A stretch of DNA of 46,000 bases from Prorocentrum cordatum (Eukaryota; Sar; Dinophyceae; Prorocentrales; Prorocentraceae), in the NCBI GenBank assembly GCA_963575745.1, contig CAUYUJ010016471.1:890335-936334 (forward strand), in the 5' to 3' direction. Positions within the stretch are counted from its first letter, which is position 1. Each line of letters starts with the position of its first letter. Both the position numbers and the translations under genes were made by a program. This document shows positions 18,437 through 33,737 of this stretch, one piece after another. The notes beneath the pieces are model-generated. The model ran no database searches. It was not told the origin of the DNA and was given only the letters and a program-made list of their open reading frames with translations.

Positions 18437-21146
18437 GCGGCCCCGTAACAATGGCCTTAGGGCTCCTTTGACCAGCCCCTCTCCCAATGCAGTTACTAGT
18501 AGGTATCCCTTTCCATGTGCCCTGGGGCCCTGGGGTCCCTTGATGGCCCCTCAAACTTTCGCACGAGTGCCCTTCGGTTGAACGGCGTCACATTGCAGCA
18601 ACCTTGTTCTCATCAGGCGGTCGAGGCAGTGAAGATGGACGCGCAGCGCAACCATGTGCTAACCAGCGTCTTCAGCGGCACAGGAGCTTTTGAGGGCGCG
18701 GCCATGTGGACGCGCGCAGCAATGGCTCGTCACGTCATGCCTGGCCCTCCTTACTTGGAGGGGTTTTGCACAATCTGGTCCACGACCGAGTCGGGCGACC
18801 TGCAGAATGAGATTCTGGATGGCCACGGCGATCGGACGAAAGCGCTCCACAGTTTCGGCGACATGAAGGACAGGTTGTTCCCCTCTGACCTCCGAGCTTT
18901 GAACGCGATTGTGAGCCACCACAAGGACGCTTACGACGAGCACACCTCGTGGCACCGCGAGGGCACCATCACTGATGAAGAGTACACGCGCCATGTGAGG
19001 CTCCTTCAGAAGTCAGCGTTCAGGGAGTTAAGGTATCTTCTAAGCAGAGTGGAATTCCAAGAGAAAGTATTCTGCAGGCGCCATAATAAGCTGTGTAACG
19101 TGAGCCCCAGGAGCGACATGAAATACAGCTTGTGCCGGTGGACGGAGGCAGGTGGGAATGTTTGCATACCGTGGTGCAAGATGGGAAAACAATTGGGCTG
19201 GCTTGACGACGGATCAGTCTCCGCGCTCATCTGGGCTTATTCGAGTAAGTTCTACGCCCCTGACACCATCCTCCAGGAGTGCGTGACGGGTTTTGACTTC
19301 TCCGCTTTCGAGGAGATCATGGGGATGCAAGACCCGCTGAGCCCGACGAGCGTCTTCGCCATTCCTTCCCTCAAGCGCTTCATCTACAGAGGCGGATTGG
19401 GAACAGGGAAAGACACATCCATTTCCACCTCCTCAACTTTACCCCTGACGTATTTCAAAACATGACCCCACCTCCTCCAAGGGTCTTGACTCCTGACCTT
19501 CAGATTCCAGTTCCTGGGTTTCGGAAATTGTTCAGACTTCAAAAGAAGTTATGGTGGTTATTTCCCCTGATATGTTATGTCTCTGCGCGTTGTCTTGGTT
19601 TGTCAGGGCTCAGGGAGTCGTCTCTGCGCCTCGAATAATCATCCTCCCAACTTCGGTGTCCTTTCCGACTCCACGGCCCCCCCGCTGGCGGCGGCTGTCC
19701 TCGACAACGGCGCCGCGCTTCACGCGGCGCGCTCTCCGCGGCCCTGCCTCCGGACGAGCGTGGCGTGCCTTGCCGCGGGGCGCCCCAGGAGATGAAAGAT
19801 GCGTTTGAGTAGGGTCCCAGGGTCAGGATGACTAGCGGTGCCAACTAAGTAGGCCAGAGAGAGAGAGATAGAGAAAGAGGGACATAGGAAGATATATGAT
19901 GGACAGAGATACAGCCAGACAGAGATCACGCCGAGACAGGGACCCTATAGAGATAACCAGAAAATCATGGAGAGGAACCAGGGAAAGGCAAGAGCGAGAT
20001 AATAAGAGAGGTATCGATAGATCTGGAGAGAGAGATAGATGCGATAGATACCAAGAGAGGCGCAGGATCAGCGGAAGTCGGGAAGGAGGAGGCTGAGGCA
20101 GGAAGAAAATTGCAGCGCATCAGAGGAAGAAGGCCAGGAGTCAGGAGGGGGGGGCAGGAGGAGAGGGCAGGTGGAGGAGGAGGAGGCAGGAGGAGGACGG
20201 GGCGGATCGGGAGGTGGCAGGATGAGGAGGGCCTGAGGGCCTGAGGAGGGAAGAAGGAGGAGAGGAGGCATGGAGGAGGATCAAAGTGGATCGGCAGGAG
20301 GAGTTCAGACGCCCTTCCCCACTGCTCTCCCCAGGCGATGGCTCCGATCCCGAGCCAGAACCCCTGCTGCCAGTGCTCGGCGGGCAGGACCCCGACGCCG
20401 TCGGCTACACGTGCGCAACGATGACGTTCAGCCCCGAGGACTTGGGCGTCCCGACTTCGCGGGAGCGGACGTATGCCCGCTACAACCGGAAAGGGCACGT
20501 TGTTGACCTCGAGACTGTTCAGGGGCTAAGCTTTCTTGATCTCTTCTTCAAACCGAACGCCTTCCACGGCATGGTCTACCTCTGCGCTGGTGGCGAAGTT
20601 TTTGAACATGAATCTGTCAGTGAGCGCGGCGAGTGGATCGACGCAGAGGGAAAGGCCACAGGGGCTGGCAATCTTTCTAGGCTGGAGGGATGGCTCATCC
20701 ACGCCAAAAGGAACGAGTGCGTTGACGAGAGTGGCAACGACTGGCGCGTGGACATGTGCATTGCAAACATATCCCAGAACGAAACGTTTCACAAGTATCT
20801 CAGCACAGACGTGATGCCAACGCTTTTGCGTCATTCGTTCTTGTACGACCTGGTTCGGAACAGGGCTGTGACAGCTGCCGAATCATGGTTGATCCAGGGG
20901 GTGCCGCATCCTGATCTTAGTCCTTCAGCAGCTGCCGGATGGTGCCCTTACCCGCTGAAGATCTCCGCATGTGCTGATCAATGCCTCGCCCCCAGGAGGC
21001 AACTCGAGCTGATCGGGAACATGATGCACTGGATGTCTGTTGGTACGTGGTACCAGTACAACGTGATGACCACCAAAGTGCTCCGCCACTACCCCACGGA
21101 CCCACGGAGTTCGGCAACGCAAACAGGTAGGCCAGCGCCTGCGTGA
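18119..21146 (+). CDS. Gene B: C5-cytosine methyltransferase-like protein
   Basis: Three exons (18119-18436, 18617-19391, 20335-21146) give 634 residues with consistent phases. The N-terminal 106 residues are acidic and look disordered. Motif I-like SVFSGTGAFEG lies at about 123-133, and a motif IV-like block (CIPWCKMG, then LGW) at 289-302. Cys293 sits where the catalytic Cys of C5 methyltransferases would be. The motif VI-like LQECV is near 325-329. GVPTSRER (402-409) resembles motif VIII, and LIGNMMHW (about 590-597) resembles the motif X GN. Spacing and some residues differ from DNMT1/DNMT5, so activity is uncertain. It matches a multi-copy dinoflagellate family as I recall it. Such a protein would be expected in the nucleus. 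If the GT donor at 21127 is used, the protein ends a few residues later, at 21786. Confidence 0.65.
18617..19391 (+). CDS. Gene B exon 2 (SAM-binding half)
   Basis: The acceptor CATCAG|GCGG repeats the donor's AGGCGG. Contains the FSGTG, PWCKMG and QECV blocks. Donor ACAGAG|GC, phase 1. Confidence 0.7.
19392..20334 (+). other. Gene B intron 2, purine-rich
   Basis: GC...AG intron of 943 bp. 19855-20280 is almost entirely purine (AGAGAGA, AGGAGG), ending in a short pyrimidine run before the acceptor. No gene seen. Confidence 0.6.
20335..21146 (+). CDS. Gene B exon 3 (C-terminal half)
   Basis: Acceptor CCCCAG|GC, phase 1, giving a Gly codon across the join. Contains GYTCATMTFSPEDLGVPTSR and GNMMHW. 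The stop TGA is at 21144-21146. Confidence 0.7.
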
Positions 21147-22493
21147 CCAGGCCGTATTATTTCAGCTAAGCGTCTAGGCATTATCTCTGAATCATATAGG
21201 TTTGCTTGGCGGGATCGCTGCACAATTGCAGATTCGATATAATGTTAGTCAGATGCATGCGCGCGGAGCATGGCATTAGGCAACGGCGCGTAGCCCAACA
21301 TATGCGCATAATGACGATCATAGCACAGCAATGCAATGCAAGCAACATGCTAACCTTCCATTATCTTGACGCCAAGCCTCCTTACACAGCGAGTTGTCTT
21401 TTGAAGGAGGCAACGAAAGCACATTACCTTCAAGCTCCGTGCGCGCCTGGCGTGCTGTAGACATGCGTGCAGCTAGATAGGCAATTGGTCCCATGGGCTC
21501 AAGGACCTGTGCCATGCTAACATCATGTGCAGCGTTTCCTCAGATAAGCTGAAAACCTTTTCTTTCTGTCATCCACCAAGACCCAGCCCCGGCCTTTCCA
21601 TCACTCCTCCAGTCTGATCGTCTGGCATGCGGCATCGCTGCTGGGCCGAAGTCTGATGAGTCGACCTTGAGTTTTTCTGAGGCCTGAAATCCCACCAACA
21701 ATTCAGATTTCGAAATGCACCTGGGGCCCGATGTAACCGCCTTCCGCCTTCCCGCGTTCAACAGGCCCTTCAGACTAGGCATGGCGACGCCACAGCCGGC
21801 GGCTCAAGCGCAACCTGAAGCTTACCAGGGAAGCAGGGCGACTCCCCCCGGGCGGCGGCGGCCCCCGCGGCGCGCGGCCTGCAGCGGCCTGCACCGCCGC
21901 GTTCGCAGAGCAAGCTGCCGCCAGGCTGCCGCTGCCCAGCGGACCTCGGATAGGGGGAAAGGCAAGAGGCTGTGGGTGGTGTCAGTTGCAGCCCCCTTCC
22001 CCCTCGGAGGCCTTTCGAATCGGGACCAGGACCAACAGAGGAAGACAATCTAGTCAGAGCAAAGAGGTCAATGGCCACAGGAGCAATGGAATCGCAGGGG
22101 TAGGTGCTATACATAAGTATGGTGCAAGAGGCTGTGCAATAGCAAACATAGAAAACAACACGCTCGTAGAATGCATTGGGGATTGGATGTAACAAACCTT
22201 CCTCGTCCCTCAAAGCCTCATGCCCTCCCGAACCTGCTCTCCTTGTTCACCCCTAGCTCTACTGGGTCTTGGAACTTGCCCCTTGACCTGGCTTCGGCGG
22301 CGTCTGTCCGCTATGGGGGCTCCAGGGCTCCATCTCGAATCCCCGACCTCCTGTCCTGTATCCTCCTCCTCCTCAATCGGACATCTGACCTCCGACCCTG
22401 TCATACTTCCGTCTCCAGTGGAGACGGAAGTATGACGGTCTCCACCACCACCGCCCAGCGGGCCTTTTTGCCCAGTGTTTCAGCCTATCTCTT
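21147..22493. other. spacer between genes B and C
   Basis: No convincing coding region. A short frame at 21781 (MATPQPAAQAQPEAYQ) is not supported. Near its right end the spacer holds the perfect hairpin at 22400-22436 and a pyrimidine tract ahead of the likely trans-splice acceptor. Confidence 0.5.
22400..22436. repeat. perfect 18-bp inverted repeat, 1-base loop
   Basis: The left arm GTCATACTTCCGTCTCCA (22400-22417) is followed by one G and then its exact reverse complement (22419-22436). The stem can extend as GACC/GGTC past a two-base bulge. It lies 133 bp before the ATG of gene C. Confidence 0.97.
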
Positions 22494-22495
22494 AG
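22466..22495 (+). promoter_or_regulatory. likely spliced-leader acceptor of gene C
   Basis: The pyrimidine-rich stretch TTTCAGCCTATCTCTTAG ends in AG at 22494-22495, 37 bases before the ATG. In dinoflagellates mRNAs receive a spliced leader at such sites; the assignment is inferred from position. Confidence 0.45.
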
Positions 22496-22532
22496 GCGCG
22501 GCGGCTTGCAGCGCTGCGCGCTGCCTTCGACG

Positions 22533-28665
<6,133 letters not shown>

Positions 28666-28707
28666 GCGTTGGCTTGAGAAACAGAGGGAATGAGAATAGG
28701 AGGGGGG

Positions 28708-28748
28708 GTGGGGGTGGGGGGTGCGTGCCACGCACCCCCCACCCCCAC
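28708..28748. repeat. perfect 20-bp inverted repeat, 1-base loop
   Basis: Arms 28708-28727 and 28729-28748 are exact reverse complements around one C. The core reads GTGCGTG C CACGCAC with G-rich and C-rich outer arms. It starts 43 bp after the stop of gene C. Confidence 0.97.
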
Positions 28749-29049
28749 GCACTGCGTCGGTCTAGTAGGGCGATGGAGGAGGGCAGCGAAGAAGAAAGCA
28801 ACGCTGTAGGAAGCTAGAAGGGCGAGAGGAGGGAGGAGGACAGGGGGCGGGGGGCGGCCCGACACGAGCAGACCATGGGGCCCTGGGGCCCTGGGGACTG
28901 GGCACGAGTGGAGGAGGCGTGGCAGGCAGACCGAGGAGCCCAGAGGAGGATGAGGAGGGGCCAGGAGCCAGGAGGAAGGAGAAGGAAGGGTGACCGAGCA
29001 TCACGTTTCAGGAGCTTTTAGACTACCCCCCTGCCCCTCTCCTCCCAGC

Positions 29050-29205
29050 ACACCCGACCCCGCACGCCTCAGCGAGGCGGCTGCCCTGAAGGCGTCGGGC
29101 GCCGGTGCAGCGGCGAGCGGCCGAGGCGGCCGAGGCCGCCCGAGCAGCCGGGGCCAGAGCGCTGCGACGGGCAATCCCGCGGTGCCCAGTGCCGCATTTC
29201 CTCCT
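29050..29205 (+). CDS. possible Ala/Gly/Arg-rich exon
   Basis: After TCCTCCCAG a frame reads ARLSEAAALKASGAGAAASG then GRGGRGRPSSRG. It could be an extra exon of gene C or D, but its composition is easily produced by GC-rich DNA. Confidence 0.25.
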
Positions 29206-29859
29206 CCTCATCTACGCCCTGCCCGTTCCATCCTCCACCCAGGGGTCCACCCAGTCACATCCCCCCATCCAGTCTCAGTCGTGTCGGGCGCCATGGGCAA
29301 CAGGAAGGCCCTGGGTCCAGGCCCCCGAGGGGCCCTAACCTTTTCCTATCGTCCCTGGCCTTGACCCTTCGCCCTTCGATTCCCACTCCAAACTTCCATC
29401 AGTGATTGCGCGAAGCACAGCGCGGGGGCGCGCGGCGGCATTCGCAAAAGTCGCCCTCCTTCCTTATGTCCCGACCCTTGCAATGGCAGGGGGCAGTGCA
29501 GGGGCTCTCCGAGACTTCTGGCTTGGGGCCCAGTGGAACTCCCCGAGGATCTACGAGGCCCCGAGGTCACGCCGCGCTGATCGTAAATATATCGATGAGG
29601 GCACTTGGGCAGGGAGTCGAGGCATCGTGGAGGTCGGGGGAGGGCGGCGGGCGGTGGATGGCAGAGGATGGGGTTGGAGGCTATGGGTGGCAGGCGGCAG
29701 GCGTGGAGGTCGAAGACATGGGAGAGCGGGGGGGTCACTTTCGCACTCTTACCCTGGCCCAGGCCGCCAGGCCCCAAAGCTCAGGCCTCATGTATTTCTT
29801 CTGAGAGGACAGCCTGTGAGGGGGGATGTTCTCACTTAGCTTTTTCGGCCCCCGCCCAG

Positions 29860-30993
29860 AGAGATTGCGGCGATGGCAGCGGGTCAATGTTTGGCGACGG
29901 CCGCCTGCAGCGAGGTCGGTCGCGGTCGCAGGCGCGGGGTCGCCGCCGCCGCCGCCGCTGCAGCGAGCGTTCGGCAAGCTCGAACTCAGGCAAACGTCGC
30001 CGCGGTTACTCCCGCGGCCGCAGTCGCAACCCTGGCCCTGGGCATGAGAAGCTTCGAGGAACTGCATCCGACGCGCCACCTGCAGGCGATGTGACCGCCA
30101 GGGTGGCGCAGCAACGTCAGCAGTGCCAGGTCGTCCAGGAGTCCGAGAACTTCGCCGATGACCTTGTTCTCATGCCCGCGAAGCTTGTGATGTCGGGGCC
30201 CGAGTCCGAGGAGTCATGGTACATGCCCGCGAGGGATCTGGATTCCGAAGGTTCACATTGCAGTCGGCAGCCAGTCCGAAGGGCCAGCTCGCAGCAGCAG
30301 CACGCTGATCAAACGCAGGAACTGAATGACCCGAGTTTGGCGCCGACGGCGCGAACGTGGCAGCCCGCGCAGGGCGAAAGGCCAAGCAGTCCGACAATGA
30401 TGCCGCAGCCAACGACGCCGCCGCCCTGCACGAGAGTCTGCCTCAACCCTGTCGCCCTGAGAGCGAAGCAGTGGACAGAGAAGCGGGGGAGGCAGCGGGT
30501 GCTGCCGGAATCGTGCCCAGTGCGGCCGCGCGAGATTGCGCAGCTGCCGAGCCCGCGTCATTCGCCGACGGCGTCAGAGCAGGAACTCTGGGGGACGGCG
30601 CTGCAACAACTCGAGGATGCAGACATGCTGCCGTCGTCTCCGCGTCGCTCGCCGACGCCGTCACCGGATGCTACTGAAGATGTCGCCAGCCATGAGATGC
30701 TCAGCAGCCCGCAGGAGTTTGAGTTGATAGATTCACCAGTCGAGGTCGTCGAGGCCAGCCCTTCATCAAGCTTCCAGTCAGACCCAGAAGTGGCGGCGGC
30801 GAGAGCGCGGGCCAAGGCGAACGAAACGCCCCTCGGCGTCTCGCCTTTCAGCACAGAAACAATTGAGCTTGGAGGCAGCCCGAGCCCGAAGTTCCCAGGA
30901 GTGAGCCCCAGCCCGAACACGGTGATCACAGAGCTGGCGACTCGCGGCTCCCCGTCGCCGACGACCAGCGATTCGCTGCCGACGCTGGAGTAG
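29860..30993 (+). CDS. Gene D: RS/SP-rich disordered protein
   Basis: One long frame follows the acceptor CCGCCCAG and ends at TAG 30991-30993; the first internal Met is at 29887. The N-terminal part is Arg/Ser-rich (RLQRGRSRSQARGRRRRRR, then SRGRSR) like RS domains of splicing factors, but no RRM is visible here. The remainder is Ser/Pro-rich with SP, SPSP and acidic blocks (PSSPRRSPTPSPD, FELIDSPVEVVEASPSS), i.e. many potential proline-directed phosphorylation sites. It lacks recognisable folded domains. A nuclear, RNA-related role is possible from the RS composition only. Upstream exons are likely because the frame has no clear start. Confidence 0.5.
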   Translation, partial: RDCGDGSGSMFGDGRLQRGRSRSQARGRRRRRRCSERSASSNSGKRRRGYSRGRSRNPGPGHEKLRGTASDAPPAGDVTARVAQQRQQCQVVQESENFADDLVLMPAKLVMSGPESEESWYMPARDLDSEGSHCSRQPVRRASSQQQHADQTQELNDPSLAPTARTWQPAQGERPSSPTMMPQPTTPPPCTRVCLNPVALRAKQWTEKRGRQRVLPESCPVRPREIAQLPSPRHSPTASEQELWGTALQQLEDADMLPSSPRRSPTPSPDATEDVASHEMLSSPQEFELIDSPVEVVEASPSSSFQSDPEVAAARARAKANETPLGVSPFSTETIELGGSPSPKFPGVSPSPNTVITELATRGSPSPTTSDSLPTLE

Positions 30994-31139
30994 ACTAGCA
31001 GACTCAGCAAGCCTGGGCCACGGGGGCCGCCGACCGCTTCAGCGCAGTTACAACAACGCGCCGATGAGCCGGCGATGCAGACAGTGCGGCTTGGGCGCCC
31101 TGGCTTGTGAAGAGAATCATCCTGCCTTCTTCTCCTTTT

Positions 31140-31370
31140 CCTCCTTCTCCTGGACTCCTCCACCCCCTGCTCCTGGAGATGCCTCCTCCTTCTTCCGCTG
31201 CTGCTTCGCTGCTGCTGCTGCTCCTCCTCCTCCCTCCTCCTCCTTCTCCTCCTCCTCCCTCCTCCTCCTCCTCCTCCTCCTTGGGGGACTCCTCCTCCTC
31301 CTCCTCCTCCTGCTCCTCCTCCTCCTCCTCCTCTCCTCCTCCTCCTGCGCTGCCCCCCCTCCTCATTCTC
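31140..31370. repeat. (CTC)n-rich pyrimidine tract
   Basis: TCC/CTC trinucleotide tract with embedded CTG runs, about 150 bp after gene D. Poly-Ser, poly-Leu and poly-Glu ORFs here are artefacts. Confidence 0.9.
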
Positions 31371-31558
31371 TCCCCGTATAGTTCCACGACCCCTGAATGT
31401 CAGTGTCCCTCCTCCTCCCCTCACCGTGCCCCTCCCGCGCCCCCCCATCCTGGCCCCTTCTCCCAACTTGCCCCCCCGCTCTTCCATCTCCACCTCCTCT
31501 GCTGCAAGTCCCCCCCATCCCATCAATGGCCCGTCACGCGCGTTTGCTCGTTGTCTAG

Positions 31559-31735
31559 TGGGCCGCTGAACGTGGTTTCGCTGGAGATTCGGGCAGTTCG
31601 GGATTTCGAGAAAAGTCGCCATTATGAGGCTCTCGTCGAGCTCTGGGCGCAAACGCGCCTGCATGAGGGCCCAGCTGGGCCCTTCTCCACGGCCTTCGGA
31701 TTTCGGGCATCGGGGCCGCGCGGTGGAAGGGTCAG
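31559..31735 (+). CDS. possible exon between genes D and E
   Basis: After a pyrimidine tract and TTGTCTAG a frame reads GPLNVVSLEIRAVRDFEKSR and HYEALVELWAQTRL. Composition is protein-like but no family is recognised. It may be a 5' exon of gene E. Confidence 0.3.
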
Positions 31736-32229
31736 CCTCAGCGGTCAGCCGGCGGGCGCAGAGGGAGGGGGGTCGGGTCCAAGGCACCGAAGTGTTATCC
31801 TTCTCGCTCCTCCTCCTCTTTCTTCCGCCTCCTCCTCCTCTCCTTCTCCTTCTCTCCTTCCTCCTCCTGCGCACTTCTCCTTCTCCTCCTCTCCCTCCTC
31901 AGTTCCCCTCTTACCCCCCGAGACTCTCGAGACAATGGGGAGGAGTGCCCGCCCGCATTCTCATTCTAAGAAACCCGACCTGAGTCAGTTGTGCCCTTTT
32001 TCGCCACCTCGAGCCCATTCCAATCATCGGATCCGACGATGCGTGGTTTCGCAGGAACTCGACCCCGTCGGTCCCTTCAGAGATTCGAGGCCCTGGGGCC
32101 GAGATGGTGGCCAGATCCCTGGACGCCGCGGTTCGAATGAAGGAGCAGGAGAGAGGAAAGGAACGGAAGAGGCAGGATGAGCACAAGGAGCAGGAAGGAG
32201 GAGATTGGGGGGGAGGAGAGCAGGATGAG

Positions 32230-32248
32230 GAGAATGTTTTGTTTTCAG
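32230..32248 (+). promoter_or_regulatory. strong splice or trans-splice acceptor upstream of gene E
   Basis: TGTTTTGTTTTCAG ends at 32248, 122 bases before the ATG of gene E. It may receive the spliced leader or join an upstream exon. Confidence 0.4.
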
Positions 32249-32370
32249 CGAAGTGGCATCGCATTTTCGGCCCCATGAGAGACGTGACGGGGTGACGGGC
32301 ACCCCGCCAAACGGATCTCCCCGCGGCGTGCGCCGCGCTCCGGTCAGCGCGCCAGCAGCTGCTGCTGAAC

Positions 32371-33138
32371 ATGTCCGCGTTGTCGCAGATGACGTTCGTC
32401 GGCCCCGTCGCGCAGGTGCAGCCGCAGGTCCCCATGCAGATGTGGCTGGACAACTTGTGCACGTGGGCCAAGCTGAGGGTCGATTGCGACCTCGAGGGCT
32501 TGGTCAAAGCGGGCAGCATCGTCGAGATGTTGAAGTCGAACTTTTCAATTTACAAGGGGGACGCTCTGAAGATCTCCATTTTCAAGGCGCAGGGCAGTGA
32601 CGGTTCCAGTGCTCCAGCTCCCAAGGGCAAGGAGTACATGATGGAAGATGAAGTGTTTTGCAACGCCTGGATCTTCGTCATGGTCAGTACGAACGCTACT
32701 GACGATGAGGGCAACGCCGTCGACGACGTGGACTCGATGATGGACGGCTGGTCGAAGCTCAGCGACCCTTGCACTCCCACGAGTGAGAACTGGTTGCAGG
32801 ACGTGCTGGCTTTCATTGTGGAGACAAAGGAGTGGAAATCGGTCAGCGTCCCGATCGGCAACGATTGGGACACCGAGCGCCTGACCGTGTCTCGCTTCAA
32901 GAAGTGCTTGGGCTCGACACTCAAGGTTGAGGACTACAAAGAAATGAGGGTCTGGCGCAGCAAAGGACACCGCGCGGTGCAGCCGTGCTTGCGTGGCAAC
33001 GTGGTCCTGCCGACGAACGCATGGTACGTCGTGAGCTTGTGTGGCGACACGGACGTCCAGGCACTGCCAATGAGCACCTGGAACGACGTGCACCCTGAGT
33101 TCGACTGGGACGACGTGGACGAGAACGGCGTCCAGTAG
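32371..33138 (+). CDS. Gene E: unknown 255-residue protein
   Basis: Single open frame from MSALSQMTFVGPVAQ to DDVDENGVQ and TAG at 33136-33138. Not recognised. It is acidic, rich in Trp, and predicted alpha/beta by eye: a helix-like MWLDNLCTWAKLRVDCDLEG segment, KGDALKISIFKAQG, an Asp-rich insert (TDDEGNAVDDVD), then WLQDVLAFIVETKEWK and an end rich in hydrophobic strands (NVVLPTNAWYVVSLCG). No signal peptide or membrane segment is visible. No intron is needed across the frame. The codon pattern resembles genes B and C, and the strand is the same. It may be complete, or the last exon of a larger gene. Confidence 0.6.
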   Translation: MSALSQMTFVGPVAQVQPQVPMQMWLDNLCTWAKLRVDCDLEGLVKAGSIVEMLKSNFSIYKGDALKISIFKAQGSDGSSAPAPKGKEYMMEDEVFCNAWIFVMVSTNATDDEGNAVDDVDSMMDGWSKLSDPCTPTSENWLQDVLAFIVETKEWKSVSVPIGNDWDTERLTVSRFKKCLGSTLKVEDYKEMRVWRSKGHRAVQPCLRGNVVLPTNAWYVVSLCGDTDVQALPMSTWNDVHPEFDWDDVDENGVQ

Positions 33139-33737
33139 GCGGAGCTCCTCGCGCAGGACGGCGGCCACCGGCACGCCAGCAGGCAGGCCACTCCCATCCT
33201 TCTCATTTCCTGATCCATCTACTTGCTCCTCCATCCTTCCAGGCCGTCGTCGACTTCCACATAAGAGGCTCTTGCGCCCTGGGGCGCCTTCATCTTCTCG
33301 CAGATGCGAGCGTGCGCGCGTTTGAGAAAAGGGCTTTTGGCTCGCGGGAGGTTCGAGGATCGAGGAAGAGAGAGAGAGGGTGAGGGAGAGGAGGAGAGAG
33401 ACGAAGAGAAAAGGTCCTGGCTCCTGGGATGCGGCGGAGCTCTGCCTATCATCCGTCGTCGTCGTCCGAAGAGGGGGAGGCGAGGAGGAGAGGAGAAAAA
33501 ATAGAAGCTGAAGGAGGAATGGATGAGGAGAAGGCCCGCCGCAAGTGGAATGACATCGGTAGCTCTTGGATTTGGGCAGCGCGCTTGTGCACTCGATCAT
33601 GTTGGCCGTTGTGACTCCAACAGGGCGTTGCGCGCTCAGATATGCAATTTACCTCCATTCTGGCAATTAAAACTGGGACAGGTGGTTTTATCTACCTCGC
33701 CCATCCTCCCTCCTCCCTGCGTTTCACCCACCCAGTG
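33139..33737. other. spacer between gene E and the minisatellite
   Basis: GA-rich around 33360-33540, no convincing gene. The minus-strand ORF over gene E and this spacer is a shadow. Confidence 0.5.

Noticed and set aside
32545-33600. 351-residue minus-strand ORF over gene E
   Set aside because: Shadow of gene E; the plus frame has balanced composition and a clear end.
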